NCBI RefSeq assembly: GCF_025917315.1
Contig: NZ_CP080627.1
Coordinates: forward strand, 1,860,001 to 1,924,000
Source of the DNA: Halomonas qaidamensis
GTDB lineage: Bacteria; Pseudomonadota; Gammaproteobacteria; Pseudomonadales; Halomonadaceae
Length of the DNA stretch: 64,000 nucleotides
Direction: 5' to 3'
Of the stretch, positions 9,906 to 19,282 are shown piece after piece. The position numbers and the translations under genes are program-made. The stretch's first letter is position 1, and the number at the start of each line of letters is the position of its first letter. The notes under the pieces are model-generated. The model ran no database searches. It was not told the DNA's origin and was given only the letters and a program-made list of their open reading frames with translations.

Positions 9906-10322
9906 ATGCAGAATGTGCGTCGCTATGCGGACATTATCGCCAGCATCGAGGGTTTACTATGGCTAGGTCTTGCCTGGTCGATATCTTTTTCGATGCATTT
10001 TGGGAGTACCGAACCGACGCTGGCAGTTATCTTCGTTGTGGGTGCACTGGTCTTATTCGGCTGGGCACATCGTCCGATGCGTTATTTATTAAAACGTTAT
10101 CATGTGCGTAAACGCCGTACTGACATGTGGATTCACACGCTGGCGTTGCCACTCCTGCTCGCCATGTTTTTCCATATTATGCTAGAAGCCATACTAGGCA
10201 GCGCTTGGCTTCCTCCTAAAATACTGTTGTTCAACTTACTCGCCTCTGCGGGATGGCTGACGTTTGTTATGACATTATTTATTAAATTTGTTATTCACAA
10301 CGTGAAAACATCGAGCAAATAG
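9906..10322 (+). CDS. unknown four-helix membrane protein upstream of a RegB-like kinase
   Basis: A 138-residue hydrophobic protein with about four membrane segments (near residues 12-30, 38-55, 78-98 and 104-128) and a basic cytoplasmic loop YLLKRYHVRKRR between segments 2 and 3. No family was recognised. Its stop lies only 7 bp before the sensor-kinase start, so the two are likely translationally coupled, which suggests a role in the same redox or respiratory signalling pathway. That role is inferred only from context. Confidence 0.7.
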   Translation: MQNVRRYADIIASIEGLLWLGLAWSISFSMHFGSTEPTLAVIFVVGALVLFGWAHRPMRYLLKRYHVRKRRTDMWIHTLALPLLLAMFFHIMLEAILGSAWLPPKILLFNLLASAGWLTFVMTLFIKFVIHNVKTSSK

Positions 10323-10329
10323 CAACGCT

Positions 10330-11604
10330 ATGCCTACCGCCCTTCCTCTTCCACTTTCGACGCCGAACCGCAACCTCGTTAGACTAACAATCGTACGAGG
10401 CATTACCTGGACCGGCTTTTTACTGGCCATTATTGTTGGCATTGAACTACTCACTTTCGATTTGCCCGTAACTGCAGTTGTCAGCGTCGTGATAGCCATG
10501 GGCATACTCAATATCGCCACTTGGTGGCGGTTAGGTAGACCCAAAGCGGTTAATCATTTCGAATATCTTGCCCACTTATTGGCGGATATTGCTGGCTTAA
10601 CGCTGCTATTTTATTTTTCAGGTGGGTCAACAAATCCCTTTATTACTTACTATTTAGTGCCTGTCACTATTGCCGCAGCAACCCTCCCATGGCGCCACGC
10701 TTGGATCATTGCCGCTTGCGCAATGGCGGGTTATACCTATTTGATGTTCTTTTACCACCCAATACCACAGCTAGGGCACATTAATAGCGACGGCCCATTA
10801 AGCCTTCACGTATTGGGGATGTGGCTTAATTTCGGCCTGTCCGCCGGCTTGGTCACATTTTTTATCTATAAAATGGCACACGCCCTGCGTAATCGAGACA
10901 AAGCTCTATCTCGAACCAGAGAGGCTGCGCTGCGCAATGAACAAGTGCTGGCGGTTGCCACTCAGGCCGCTGGCACGGCCCATGAGCTTGGCACGCCGCT
11001 TTCAACCATGGCCGTGCTGCTCAATGAAATGCACCAGGACGCGCCCGATGGCTCTACTTTGCAACAAGATATAGCCATACTTCGTCAGCAAGTAGATGTG
11101 TGCAAATCACGTTTACAGCACCTTGTTACAACAGCTGACCGTCGGCGCATGGCAGAACCAGAAGTACTAGACGCTGAAGTATGGCTAGCCGCTGTGGTGC
11201 AACGCTGGCTGGTTATTAGGCCTGATGTTAGCCACTTTTTTGAAGTTGCCGAAAAACGTGGCCGACCCTGGATAGCCGTAGATGCCACATTAGATCAAGC
11301 GCTAACCAATTTGCTGAATAACGCTGCCGACGCCAACCCAGAGCAAATAGCTATTCGCTTGGATTGGCAAGATGAAAGCGTTGTCATTGATATACGCGAC
11401 CATGGGCCCGGCATCGCGATGTCGATTGCTGATCAGCTAGGCGACACATTTATTTCCACTAAAAGCAAAGGCATGGGAATTGGTCTGTTTTTAACCCATG
11501 CCACCATTAATCGTTTCGGTGGTGGAGTAAGCCTGTACAATCATCCTGAAGGCGGTACGTTAACAGAAGTAACGCTGCCTCTTTGTTCCGCCCCTGACAA
11601 GTAA
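10330..11604 (+). CDS. RegB/PrrB-like redox sensor histidine kinase
   Basis: A 424-residue inner-membrane kinase with about six N-terminal membrane segments. The segment GGSTNPF at residues 98-104 matches the GGxxNPF quinone-site motif of RegB/PrrB/ActS kinases. The H-box is AGTAHELGTPLST with His218; N-box LNNAADANP and G-boxes DHGPGIA and KGMGIGL complete the ATP-binding domain. RegB homologues control respiratory and redox genes. A RegA-like regulator follows 35 bp downstream. The redox-active cysteine known in RegB is not obvious near the H-box, so redox sensing may rely on quinone. Confidence 0.88.
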   Translation: MPTALPLPLSTPNRNLVRLTIVRGITWTGFLLAIIVGIELLTFDLPVTAVVSVVIAMGILNIATWWRLGRPKAVNHFEYLAHLLADIAGLTLLFYFSGGSTNPFITYYLVPVTIAAATLPWRHAWIIAACAMAGYTYLMFFYHPIPQLGHINSDGPLSLHVLGMWLNFGLSAGLVTFFIYKMAHALRNRDKALSRTREAALRNEQVLAVATQAAGTAHELGTPLSTMAVLLNEMHQDAPDGSTLQQDIAILRQQVDVCKSRLQHLVTTADRRRMAEPEVLDAEVWLAAVVQRWLVIRPDVSHFFEVAEKRGRPWIAVDATLDQALTNLLNNAADANPEQIAIRLDWQDESVVIDIRDHGPGIAMSIADQLGDTFISTKSKGMGIGLFLTHATINRFGGGVSLYNHPEGGTLTEVTLPLCSAPDK

Positions 11605-11639
11605 CCGTGGCAAGCATTCGTAAGAAAAACGAGGACATC

Positions 11640-12179
11640 ATGCAGACGCAAGACCAACGCCTTTTAATCGTCGACGATGATGAAATGTTTTGTCACGTGT
11701 TGAGCAGAGCACTTATACGCCGTGGTTTTGAGGTCAACGTTGCTCACGATGCTGAACAAGCAATGGCACTTGTAGCGCAATTTATGCCAACAATGGCAAC
11801 ACTTGATCTAAAACTTGAGCACAGCTCTGGCCTTAAGTTGCTACCGGATATGCTGGCAAGTGCGCCGAACTGCCGTATTGTTGTGTTAACAGGATATTCA
11901 AGTATTGCCACAGCAGTAGAAGCAATCAAACTTGGTGCTGTTAACTACCTATGTAAGCCAGCAGATGCTGACGATGTTATTGCTGCCTTTGAGCACCAGG
12001 GGGGCGACCCAAATATTGAATTAGCCGACAACCCTCCCTCTATCAACCGTATTACCTGGGAGCATATTCAGAAGGTGCTGCAAGAGCATGATGGCAATAT
12101 TTCAGCCACGGCTAGGGCACTTGGTATGCATCGGCGAACGTTACAACGTAAATTACAGAAGCGCCCGGTACGCCGATAA
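11640..12179 (+). CDS. RegA/PrrA-like response regulator
   Basis: A 179-residue regulator: receiver domain with acidic pocket LLIVDDDE (residues 8-15), phospho-acceptor Asp56 in ATLDLKLE, Thr in VLTGYSS and Lys in LCKPADA, followed by a C-terminal Fis-type helix-turn-helix GNISATARALGMHRRTLQRKL. This compact layout is that of RegA/PrrA/ActR. The ATG at 11640 has GAGGA upstream; a GTG at 11607 would add 11 residues. It is the partner of the kinase immediately upstream. Confidence 0.9.
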   Translation: MQTQDQRLLIVDDDEMFCHVLSRALIRRGFEVNVAHDAEQAMALVAQFMPTMATLDLKLEHSSGLKLLPDMLASAPNCRIVVLTGYSSIATAVEAIKLGAVNYLCKPADADDVIAAFEHQGGDPNIELADNPPSINRITWEHIQKVLQEHDGNISATARALGMHRRTLQRKLQKRPVRR

Positions 12180-12182
12180 TTC

Positions 12183-12217
12183 TCCACTCTTTGCGCAACA
12201 ACGCCGCAAAGAGTGGA
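12183..12217. terminator. stem-loop between the regulator and bdhA
   Basis: Perfect 13-bp arms TCCACTCTTTGCG / CGCAAAGAGTGGA with a 9-nt loop between convergent genes. No strong T-run, so termination is likely but not certain. Confidence 0.6.
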
Positions 12218-12230
12218 CTTCAACTTGATG

Positions 12231-13004
12231 TTATTGGGCGGTCCATCCTAGATCAATGTTCCAACTGGAGCCTGTCACAGCTCCTGCTGCGTCGGATGCC
12301 AAATAGGCGACTAACTGAGCAACCTCGGAAGGTTCAATCAGGCGCTTAACCGCGGCGTTTTTCAGCATAATTTTTTCAATGACTTCTTGCTCATCCATGC
12401 CATGAAGCTTGGCTTGGTCAGCAATTTGGTTATCTACCAACGGTGTTTTCACATAGGCTGGACAAATAGTATTAGCGGTAATCCCCTGCTCGCCACCTTC
12501 CAGTGCAGCGGTTTTGGTCAGCCCTATCATGCCATGCTTGGCGCTGATATAAGCGGCTTTACCTGGTGAAGCCACTTGCGCATGAACAGACGCAATATTA
12601 ATCACGCGCCCCCAGCCTTTTTTACGCATATGGGGCCAGGCGGCCTGGGTAAGCAAAAAAGGCGCCGTTAGCATTAGATCAATAATTTGACGCCACTTCT
12701 CTTCAGGGAACGTTTCAATAGAAGCGACGTGTTGAATACCCGCATTATTTACCAAAATATCGACGCCACCGAAGCGCTTAACCGCATCAGCAATGGCTCC
12801 ACGACACGCATCGGGGTCGGTTAAATCCCCTTGATAAAACGCTGCGCCAGCCGCATCCGCTACTTCTTTTCCAGCAGGATTAAAGTCTACTGCTAACACT
12901 TGAAAACCCTGTTCACAGAAATGCTTCACCACCGCTTCACCGATACCGCTGCTGGTGCCAGTGACCACTGCAACACGGGGGGTAACAGCTTTTTCAGAGG
13001 ACAT
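12231..13004 (-). CDS. 3-hydroxybutyrate dehydrogenase (SDR)
   Basis: A 257-residue short-chain dehydrogenase. Cofactor motif TGTSSGIG at residues 15-22, NNAG at 86-89, and catalytic Ser139, Tyr152, Lys156 in AAYISAKHG. The sequence pattern (VIEKIMLKNAAVKRLIEPSEVA and SSWNIDLGWTAQ at the end) matches D-3-hydroxybutyrate dehydrogenase of the BdhA type, which makes acetoacetate from 3-hydroxybutyrate with NAD. The scoAB genes 2 kb away activate acetoacetate, so ketone body or PHB turnover is the likely context. Confidence 0.9.
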   Translation of the reverse strand: MSSEKAVTPRVAVVTGTSSGIGEAVVKHFCEQGFQVLAVDFNPAGKEVADAAGAAFYQGDLTDPDACRGAIADAVKRFGGVDILVNNAGIQHVASIETFPEEKWRQIIDLMLTAPFLLTQAAWPHMRKKGWGRVINIASVHAQVASPGKAAYISAKHGMIGLTKTAALEGGEQGITANTICPAYVKTPLVDNQIADQAKLHGMDEQEVIEKIMLKNAAVKRLIEPSEVAQLVAYLASDAAGAVTGSSWNIDLGWTAQ

Positions 13005-13095
13005 AAACGTTCCTTTTGTTGAGATTATTCAAAGTGATAATGTAAGTTGTCATCATATAAGAACAGACAGTGTAGATAGTGGCTGACATTTCTGC

Positions 13096-13545
13096 CTATT
13101 CAACCTCTGGAGAAGCGTCGGGAGGTACCATTAATTGCCCCATCATACGCTGAGCCAACCGCGCCGCTTCCTGCATACTGTCAAGATCCGTTAAATCTTC
13201 AAGGACAATGCGTTTATAGAGTGCATTGCCGTCAGGCAGTTGCTCCAGTGTGAGCGAATAGACACCAGAAGGAAGTTTTAGACGCAGCGTAGTGGTTAGT
13301 AGCTCCTGCTGAATAGCACCTGGCAAGGCCACTAACCACATTGCACATGGCGTAATTAACGCACCTACCAGCAACGACTCTTGCTGCTCCTTAAAGGGCG
13401 CTTCTAAGAACTGGAAACACAAGGCATCAACACCGAGGCGGGGATTAAAATGATGCTTCTGCTTCATTGAACGTAAGTGTATATCTCGATAATGCACCGC
13501 TAGATCGGCTAAGCGTTCATAGTCGTGAGGAGCTAAAGTTCGCAT
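13096..13545 (-). CDS. HybE-family [NiFe]-hydrogenase assembly chaperone-like protein
   Basis: A 149-residue protein with the HybE/HupJ pattern: an N-terminal NPRLGVDALCFQF segment, then LLVGALITPCAMWLVALPG, then a strand-rich end. HybE proteins help mature or export the large subunit of uptake hydrogenases. No hydrogenase gene lies in the window, and the neighbours are a dehydrogenase and a glutaredoxin, so a different client is possible. The family call is by eye. Confidence 0.6.
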   Translation of the reverse strand: MRTLAPHDYERLADLAVHYRDIHLRSMKQKHHFNPRLGVDALCFQFLEAPFKEQQESLLVGALITPCAMWLVALPGAIQQELLTTTLRLKLPSGVYSLTLEQLPDGNALYKRIVLEDLTDLDSMQEAARLAQRMMGQLMVPPDASPEVE

Positions 13546-13687
13546 AATGTTTGTCCGATTATGTAACAGCCGCCCATAACGCGGCTTAATAGCCCATGTA
13601 GCGTGGCACTATTAGCCAAATACAGCAGGCTAAGCCACAATGGGTAATCAATCTTTCATAGACCATCATCCTAAAGGAGTTTATGCG

Positions 13688-13951
13688 ATGTTTGTGGTAA
13701 TTTTTGGCCGTATGTCATGCCCTTTCTGCGTTCGTGCAAAGCGTCTTGCTGAATATTTAGAAAGCAATGGAAAGATAGAGGGGTATCGTTACGTTGATAT
13801 GCCCTCAGAAGGCGTCACCAAAGAGGATATTGCAAAAACGGCTGGCAAACCTATTCATACCGTTCCCCAAATATTTGTCGACCAACAGCACATAGGCGGA
13901 TTTACCGAATTCGACCATTTTGTGCGTCAACAACAGCTTCTGGCCTCTTAA
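13688..13951 (+). CDS. glutaredoxin (GrxA-like)
   Basis: An 87-residue thioredoxin-fold protein with the dithiol site C11-P-F-C14 in FGRMSCPFC and the cis-proline region HTVPQIFVD, then IGGFTEFDHF. Length and the N-terminal FVVIFGR resemble glutaredoxin 1, the glutathione-dependent reductant for ribonucleotide reductase and others. The start at 13688 has AAGGAG about 8 bases upstream; upstream in-frame extension to 13640 has no family counterpart. Confidence 0.93.
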   Translation: MFVVIFGRMSCPFCVRAKRLAEYLESNGKIEGYRYVDMPSEGVTKEDIAKTAGKPIHTVPQIFVDQQHIGGFTEFDHFVRQQQLLAS

Positions 13952-14085
13952 CCCAGACGTTAAAACTGGCGTTTATACCCGTTGAACACCGAAATCTTCG
14001 CTTGCCTATACTGAAGTAGCACAGATTATATGACAGTTCATATAACGGCTCATGTGACGTTCGATTAGGCGGCGAGGGTACCCCA

Positions 14086-14853
14086 ATGCAGCAAAAGGAG
14101 TTTGTTCAACAGCTTTGGCTAGATTATGTCCACACGCATCCAGATCTCGGTGGACTTAGATTGTGGCCACTAAGTACGTCAGCTGAATATTTAACCTTGG
14201 TCACCTTAAACTACGGACCTTTTGCAGCCAGCGAACTCAATACCAACCTTGCCCACATGGGTTATCGCTCAGTAGGCCATTACGCTATGGCCGACAAAGG
14301 TCTGTTAGTGCACTTGCTGTCACCCAACGACAATAGCAGCTGGCTGGTATTAGCAGAGTTACAGCTTGGTACTCTTTCAAAAGCACCGCGTGAAGCACTG
14401 ACGCAACTCATCCTGCAAAGCCACCCTGCCGACTGCAAAGGACAAAATCTGTTATGCCGAGGTCGTCCATGGCCAATGCCCTCTTGGGCACTTTATCAGC
14501 AGCTGCAACAAGCACATCCCCTTGCTGCTTGGCTGGCGATTATGGGTCCCAGACTGCATCATGCAGGCTTTGACTGCTCAACCATTGGCGAATCTTTAGA
14601 TACGCTGCATAACCAACTTGAGGCTTGCGGCATGCCGAGCTTTGAAGGCCAACAAAATGGCGTGTTTTCCGTTTCACCACTCCTTGAACATCGGTTTTAT
14701 CCTGCGATGCCGCAAAAAACTGTTTTTAGCTTAGGAGACGAGCATCGCCTTTGTTTAGGCGGTTTAGCACTTGTACAAAAGCATGTTGGCGATGACCATG
14801 AACGTATTGCAGAAATCCTGCTCCCCTTCCACACTCGCTGTGAAATGGCGTGA
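14086..14853 (+). CDS. possible DUF1338-type protein
   Basis: A 255-residue soluble protein. The segments MGYRSVGHYAMADKGLLVHLLSP and SSWLVLAELQLGTLS resemble DUF1338, whose studied members are 2-oxoadipate dioxygenase/decarboxylases (HglS). The N-D-H-x-A-x-R stretch that carries a metal ligand in that family is not seen; the matching place reads LTLVTLNYGPF. The protein is therefore either a divergent or inactive member, or unrelated. Flanked by a glutaredoxin gene and the convergent scoB. Confidence 0.5.
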   Translation: MQQKEFVQQLWLDYVHTHPDLGGLRLWPLSTSAEYLTLVTLNYGPFAASELNTNLAHMGYRSVGHYAMADKGLLVHLLSPNDNSSWLVLAELQLGTLSKAPREALTQLILQSHPADCKGQNLLCRGRPWPMPSWALYQQLQQAHPLAAWLAIMGPRLHHAGFDCSTIGESLDTLHNQLEACGMPSFEGQQNGVFSVSPLLEHRFYPAMPQKTVFSLGDEHRLCLGGLALVQKHVGDDHERIAEILLPFHTRCEMA

Positions 14854-14870
14854 GCTGATTAGCTCACGCC
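14847..14870. terminator. stem-loop between convergent genes
   Basis: Perfect 10-bp arms GGCGTGAGCT / AGCTCACGCC with a GATT loop, overlapping the upstream stop codon and lying 25 bp beyond the scoB stop. There is no T-run, so it is a weak candidate terminator. Confidence 0.45.
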
Positions 14871-14894
14871 TAGCAGGGTTTATCCGGCTAAAGA

Positions 14895-15560
14895 TTATTC
14901 AGCGTCGAACGTCATTTCAGGTACGTGATCAGGCACAATCAGTTTACCCGCTGTTTTTTCAACAATTTCTTCGACACTGACACCTGGTGCGCGTTCTTTA
15001 AGGACAAAAGCACCGTCTTTAATTTCCAGGTAAGCGAGATCGGTCAACACTCGATTGATGCAGCCTGCTCCCGTTAAAGGAAGCGTGCACTTCTCAAGTA
15101 GCTTGGACTCGCCATGCTTCGAGGCATGTGTCATGGTGCAAATAATATTTTCTGCGCCAGCAACTAAGTCCATGGCACCCCCCATCCCTTTGATGAGCTT
15201 GCCAGGCACCATCCATGATGCAATGTTGCCTTCTTGATCTACTTCAAAAGCACCCAATACGGTCAAATCAACATGACCACCACGAATCATGGCAAATGAT
15301 TCTGCAGAAGAAAAAATAGCAGCACCTGGACGAGCAGTGACCGTTTGCTTGCCAGCGTTGATCATATCTGCATCCACTTCTTCCTCGGTGGGGAAACGCC
15401 CCATTCCCAACAGACCATTTTCAGACTGCAGCATGACATCAATGCCGTCAGGCACGTAGTTAGCAACCAACGTGGGAATACCGATACCTAAATTGACGTA
15501 AAAGCCATCTTCAAGTTCACGTGCGACGCGTTGTGCCATTTGCTCACGTGTTAAAGCCAT
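14895..15560 (-). CDS. scoB: 3-oxoacid CoA-transferase subunit B
   Basis: A 221-residue subunit with the family pattern NLGIGIPTLVANY near residue 20 and the catalytic glutamate in QSENGLLGMG. With subunit A it moves CoA from succinyl-CoA to acetoacetate, opening ketone-body use. It starts 45 bp after scoA on the same strand. The downstream end has a bidirectional stem-loop. Confidence 0.95.
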   Translation of the reverse strand: MALTREQMAQRVARELEDGFYVNLGIGIPTLVANYVPDGIDVMLQSENGLLGMGRFPTEEEVDADMINAGKQTVTARPGAAIFSSAESFAMIRGGHVDLTVLGAFEVDQEGNIASWMVPGKLIKGMGGAMDLVAGAENIICTMTHASKHGESKLLEKCTLPLTGAGCINRVLTDLAYLEIKDGAFVLKERAPGVSVEEIVEKTAGKLIVPDHVPEMTFDAE

Positions 15561-15605
15561 GGTGTATACCTCTTAATGAGTGAAAGTGTCTAAACCAAAG
15601 AGCGA

Positions 15606-16304
15606 TCAGCTACGCACCGTACGTTTCTCGATTCGCTTCTCGAAGGAGCCTTGGATAATGCGATCCACATAAATACCGGGAGTATGGATCTGACTCGGCT
15701 CCAATTCGCCTGGCTCAACAATTTCCTCAACTTCTACAACCGTTATTTTTCCCGCGGTGGCTGCCATGGGATTAAAGTTCTGGGCCGTATGCCGATACAT
15801 GACGTTGCCGTACCGATCTGCTTTCCAGCCTTTAACAATCGCAAAGTCACCGGTAATGGCTTCTTCTAGAATATAGTGCCGGCCGTTAAATTCACGCACC
15901 TCTTTACCTTCACCAATAGGCGTGCCGTAACCAGTGGCAGTGTAAAAGGCGGGTATACCGGCACCACCAGCGCGCATTTTCTCGGCTAACGTACCTTGAG
16001 GGGTAAGCACAACTTCAATTTCATCATTCAGCATTTGCTGTTCAAACATAGCGTTCTCGCCGACATAAGAAGCGAGAATTTTACGGATCTGACGATCTTC
16101 AAGCAGCACACCAAGGCCAAAACCATCAACGCCGCAATTATTGGATACAACCGTTAGATCGGTGACAGCCCGACGTTTAATCTCAGCAATCAGGTTTTCA
16201 GGAATGCCACAGAGGCCGAAACCGCCAGCAATGACGGTCATGCCGCTTTCGATTCCTTCCATTGCTTCCTCATAGGAAGATACACGCTTATCAAATCCTG
16301 CCAT
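15606..16304 (-). CDS. scoA: 3-oxoacid CoA-transferase subunit A
   Basis: A 232-residue subunit. The glycine-rich CoA-binding part [19 protein letters not shown] is near the N-terminus, as in SCOT alpha subunits. The start at 16304 ([18 protein letters not shown]) has GAGG 8 bases upstream; the reading frame runs to 16529 but that part overlaps the divergent LysR gene and is not family-like. Cotranscribed with scoB. The divergent LysR gene is the likely regulator. Confidence 0.95.
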   Translation of the reverse strand: MAGFDKRVSSYEEAMEGIESGMTVIAGGFGLCGIPENLIAEIKRRAVTDLTVVSNNCGVDGFGLGVLLEDRQIRKILASYVGENAMFEQQMLNDEIEVVLTPQGTLAEKMRAGGAGIPAFYTATGYGTPIGEGKEVREFNGRHYILEEAITGDFAIVKGWKADRYGNVMYRHTAQNFNPMAATAGKITVVEVEEIVEPGELEPSQIHTPGIYVDRIIQGSFEKRIEKRTVRS

Positions 16305-16451
16305 TGTTATGCCTCGCATTGTTATCGGTGGTACGTTGCACGCGTCGTTATGATGCGGTTGGATCTGTGTAGCCAGTGTTGTACTAGATGATATATTTGT
16401 TAAGTTTGTTTTTCTTATCAATTTATATAAATAACTTATAAAAGGGTCAGT

Positions 16452-17345
16452 ATGACCGTCAAGCAACTTCGAGCTTTTCTTGCGGTAGCGCAAACCCTGA
16501 GCTTTACCCAAGCCTGTGAACGCCTGCACCTATCTCAACCAGCGCTTAGCTTAGCCATCAAAGGGCTTGAGGACTCCCTCGGGGGGAAACTGTTAATACG
16601 CAGTACCCGTAGTGTTCGGCTCACTCCCGAAGGCGAGTCACTTCTCCCCCTGGCAAAGCACCTGCTCGCCCAGTGGGACAATACCGAAGAGCGATTACGC
16701 CAGCGCTTTACACTCCAGCTTGGTCGTTTAAGCGTAGCAGCCATGCCTTCTTTTGCGTGCAATTTACTGCCAAGCGCGCTAGTAACCTTCCGGCGGCAAT
16801 ACCCTAAGATTAATATTACTGTTCATGATGTTATCAATGAAGAAGTCATCGACATGGTGCGCTCACGCCAAGTGGAAATCGGTATTGCCTTTTCGCCTGA
16901 AGGAGACAACAGCCTAACGTTTACGCCACTTTTTGAAGATCAGTTTATTGCAGTGGTCCCACCGCATTCCGTTTTGGCTAAGGCTAGCACGCTCAGTTGG
17001 GCGACCTTGTTGCAACAAGATTTTATTACCTTGCAGCGCCCCTCAATGGTACGGCGATTGTTAGAACAAGAGCTTGCCAAACAGCACATTGAATTCCCGG
17101 TTGCTTTTGAAAGCCATCAGCTGTCGACCGTTGGTAGAATGGTGGCAGATGGTTTAGGTGCAAGTGCGGTGCCTTCTATGTGTTTTCAGCAAATGCACCA
17201 ACTCGGCGCTCGCTGTGTGCCCCTAACCTCACCGAGCATTGCCTGTCGGGTTGGAATTCTGACACATCACGAGCTATCGGTTGCTGCACAGGCCCTGCGT
17301 AAGGTGCTTATCGAAAACATTAATACACCTGTGCTCGCGTCCTGA
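16452..17345 (+). CDS. LysR-family transcriptional regulator, divergent from scoAB
   Basis: A 297-residue LysR regulator: winged helix-turn-helix in residues 1-60 with [23 protein letters not shown], then a periplasmic-binding-like effector domain from about residue 90. It is divergent from scoA with 147 bp between start codons, the classic arrangement in which the regulator controls the neighbour, here ketone-body use. The effector is unknown. Confidence 0.92.
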   Translation: MTVKQLRAFLAVAQTLSFTQACERLHLSQPALSLAIKGLEDSLGGKLLIRSTRSVRLTPEGESLLPLAKHLLAQWDNTEERLRQRFTLQLGRLSVAAMPSFACNLLPSALVTFRRQYPKINITVHDVINEEVIDMVRSRQVEIGIAFSPEGDNSLTFTPLFEDQFIAVVPPHSVLAKASTLSWATLLQQDFITLQRPSMVRRLLEQELAKQHIEFPVAFESHQLSTVGRMVADGLGASAVPSMCFQQMHQLGARCVPLTSPSIACRVGILTHHELSVAAQALRKVLIENINTPVLAS

Positions 17346-17510
17346 TCTCTGTCCTAATACTACTGCCAATGCAAAGGTTTCGTAATGTGCTGGGCAGCAT
17401 GAGCGAGATCCTTTAGCATTTACGCTAGGTTACGTATCGGGTTGCGTATATCGAGCCACAATAACTAGCATTGCGTCACTGCTGTCATCATTTGTAAAAG
17501 GAAATGGGGT

Positions 17511-18392
17511 ATGTCTACTGCCAAAGGAGTCATCAGCTTATTATTGCTGACGCTAACGACGCTGTTTTGGGGCGTGCCGCTCATTTTATTAACGCTATTA
17601 AAAGTTATTATTCCTGGGCGGCACCAAAAACAGTGGGTGCTTAAAGGGTTATGCAGCGTGGCACTCAATTGGATCGGTGCAAACCTATGGTGGATGCGCC
17701 GCTGGATAAAACCTCACGTCAGCATCACGATTCCCGAATCACTCAGCCCACATCAATGGTGGCTGGTTATTTCTAATCATCGTAGCTGGACAGATATATT
17801 TATCCTTTTTATGGCACTGCATCGTCGTATTCCCATGCCTAGGTTTTTTTTAAAACATCAATTAATCTGGATTCCTATCGTCGGACTGGCATTTTGGGCG
17901 TTAGAATTCCCTTTTATGCGACGCTTCAGTCGCGAGCAAATAGCCAAGAATCCAAAACTTGCCACCATCGATCGTGAATCCACCGAGCGCGTTTGTAGGC
18001 AAGCTAGAAATTCACCAATTGCTATATTTAATTTTGTTGAGGGAACACGATTTACCGTAGAAAAACGGGAAAAGCAGCAAAGTCCTTTTCAGCATTTGCT
18101 CAGGCCTAAAGCAGGCGGTGTGTCACAGGTACTCAGCCTGCTTGGCGACAAACTAGATGGCATTTTGGATGTAACCATCAGCTATGAAAATCCAACACCC
18201 ACCTTTTGGGGTTTTCTATGCGGAAAAGAAGCTGGCATTACACTTAACGCAAGGCAACTCGCTATTCCCCAGTGGATGAACGAAGCCAACTATCATGAAG
18301 AACAGCAGCACAAGGAACGTTTCCACGCATGGATCAACTCACTCTGGCAGGAAAAAGACGCCTTACTAGCAAAGCAAACCAACCACGACTAG
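17511..18392 (+). CDS. PlsC-type acyltransferase (YihG-like)
   Basis: A 293-residue membrane-bound acyltransferase with an N-terminal membrane segment (about 8-32). The catalytic HX4D motif is H90-RSWT-D95, and the second substrate motif is FVEGTR at 175-180. The closest pattern is the E. coli YihG/LCLAT group that acylates lysophospholipids. The 3' end overlaps the next gene by 64 bp, so the two are translationally linked. Confidence 0.88.
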   Translation: MSTAKGVISLLLLTLTTLFWGVPLILLTLLKVIIPGRHQKQWVLKGLCSVALNWIGANLWWMRRWIKPHVSITIPESLSPHQWWLVISNHRSWTDIFILFMALHRRIPMPRFFLKHQLIWIPIVGLAFWALEFPFMRRFSREQIAKNPKLATIDRESTERVCRQARNSPIAIFNFVEGTRFTVEKREKQQSPFQHLLRPKAGGVSQVLSLLGDKLDGILDVTISYENPTPTFWGFLCGKEAGITLNARQLAIPQWMNEANYHEEQQHKERFHAWINSLWQEKDALLAKQTNHD

Positions 18393-19282
18393 CCCATTGG
18401 CTAGCGGTCTGTTTACTGGCTACGGTATTAGTCGGGTGTGCTGGCTCGCCTTCTTCGAACAGCCAAAATAACCCCATGCCAAGCAGTACCGCCGGCCAAA
18501 TAAACGGCGAATGGATAGAGGTACAGCGTGGTGATACGTTGGGGAAACTTGCGAACCGAGCAAACGTTCCACTGGAGCGTCTTGAACGCTTCAACCCTGG
18601 AACAAATGCGCAACGCTTAAACGTTGGACAACGTCTATTAATACCTACCCAGCAAGAGCGCGCCCCCTCTGGCGGGCCATATCGATACCAAATTCGTCCC
18701 GGCGACACATACTCAAGTATCGCCCGCCACTTTGGCACTACCTCTGGGCGCATACAGAGTGCCAATCCAGGTACATCTCCAACCGCCCTTAGAGTAGGGC
18801 AAATTGTCAGTGTGCCCTTAAGCGGCAGCGGAACTACCAACCGTTCCACAGCAAGCAGTAACCAAACTAGCCAGCCAGCGCCTGCCCCTAGCGCTAGCTT
18901 ACCGGCTTCTGCACGCCGTTGGCCTTGGCCGCTGGAAGATTACCGTATTGTGCGGCGCTTTGGAGCCGATAGCCGTGGCACGCTACAACCCATGTTGCTC
19001 GCTACTCAGGCGGGTGCGAAAGCCCAAGCAGTGGCGCCAGGCGAAGTACGCTTTGCAGATGGTATGCGCCAACTGGGTGACGTGGTCATTGTGCATCACG
19101 CAGACAACTTACAAACGGTGTATGCGCTATGCGAACGGATCCTGGTCAGCGTCGGCCAACAAGTAAGCACCGGAGACGCTCTATGCGATGTCGGCCAAAG
19201 CAGCGCTAGCCAGCGTTATGACCTTCTTTTCGACTTACGCCAAGGCGGCAAACCGATTGACCCACGACAGGTGTTGAAATAG
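18329..19282 (+). CDS. NlpD/EnvC-like lipoprotein, two LysM domains and a degenerate LytM domain
   Basis: A 317-residue protein. A basic n-region and hydrophobic stretch lead to the lipobox LVGC with the lipidated cysteine at residue 37. Two LysM peptidoglycan-binding domains follow (about 60-107 and 117-165), a low-complexity Ser/Thr/Pro linker, and a C-terminal M23/LytM-like domain (about 199-317). The zinc ligands of active M23 peptidases are missing: LATQAGAKAQAV and YDLLFDLR stand where histidine motifs are expected. This is the pattern of NlpD/EnvC amidase activators. No alternative start exists downstream before the lipobox, so the 64-bp overlap with the acyltransferase is real. Confidence 0.85.
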   Translation: MDQLTLAGKRRLTSKANQPRLAHWLAVCLLATVLVGCAGSPSSNSQNNPMPSSTAGQINGEWIEVQRGDTLGKLANRANVPLERLERFNPGTNAQRLNVGQRLLIPTQQERAPSGGPYRYQIRPGDTYSSIARHFGTTSGRIQSANPGTSPTALRVGQIVSVPLSGSGTTNRSTASSNQTSQPAPAPSASLPASARRWPWPLEDYRIVRRFGADSRGTLQPMLLATQAGAKAQAVAPGEVRFADGMRQLGDVVIVHHADNLQTVYALCERILVSVGQQVSTGDALCDVGQSSASQRYDLLFDLRQGGKPIDPRQVLK

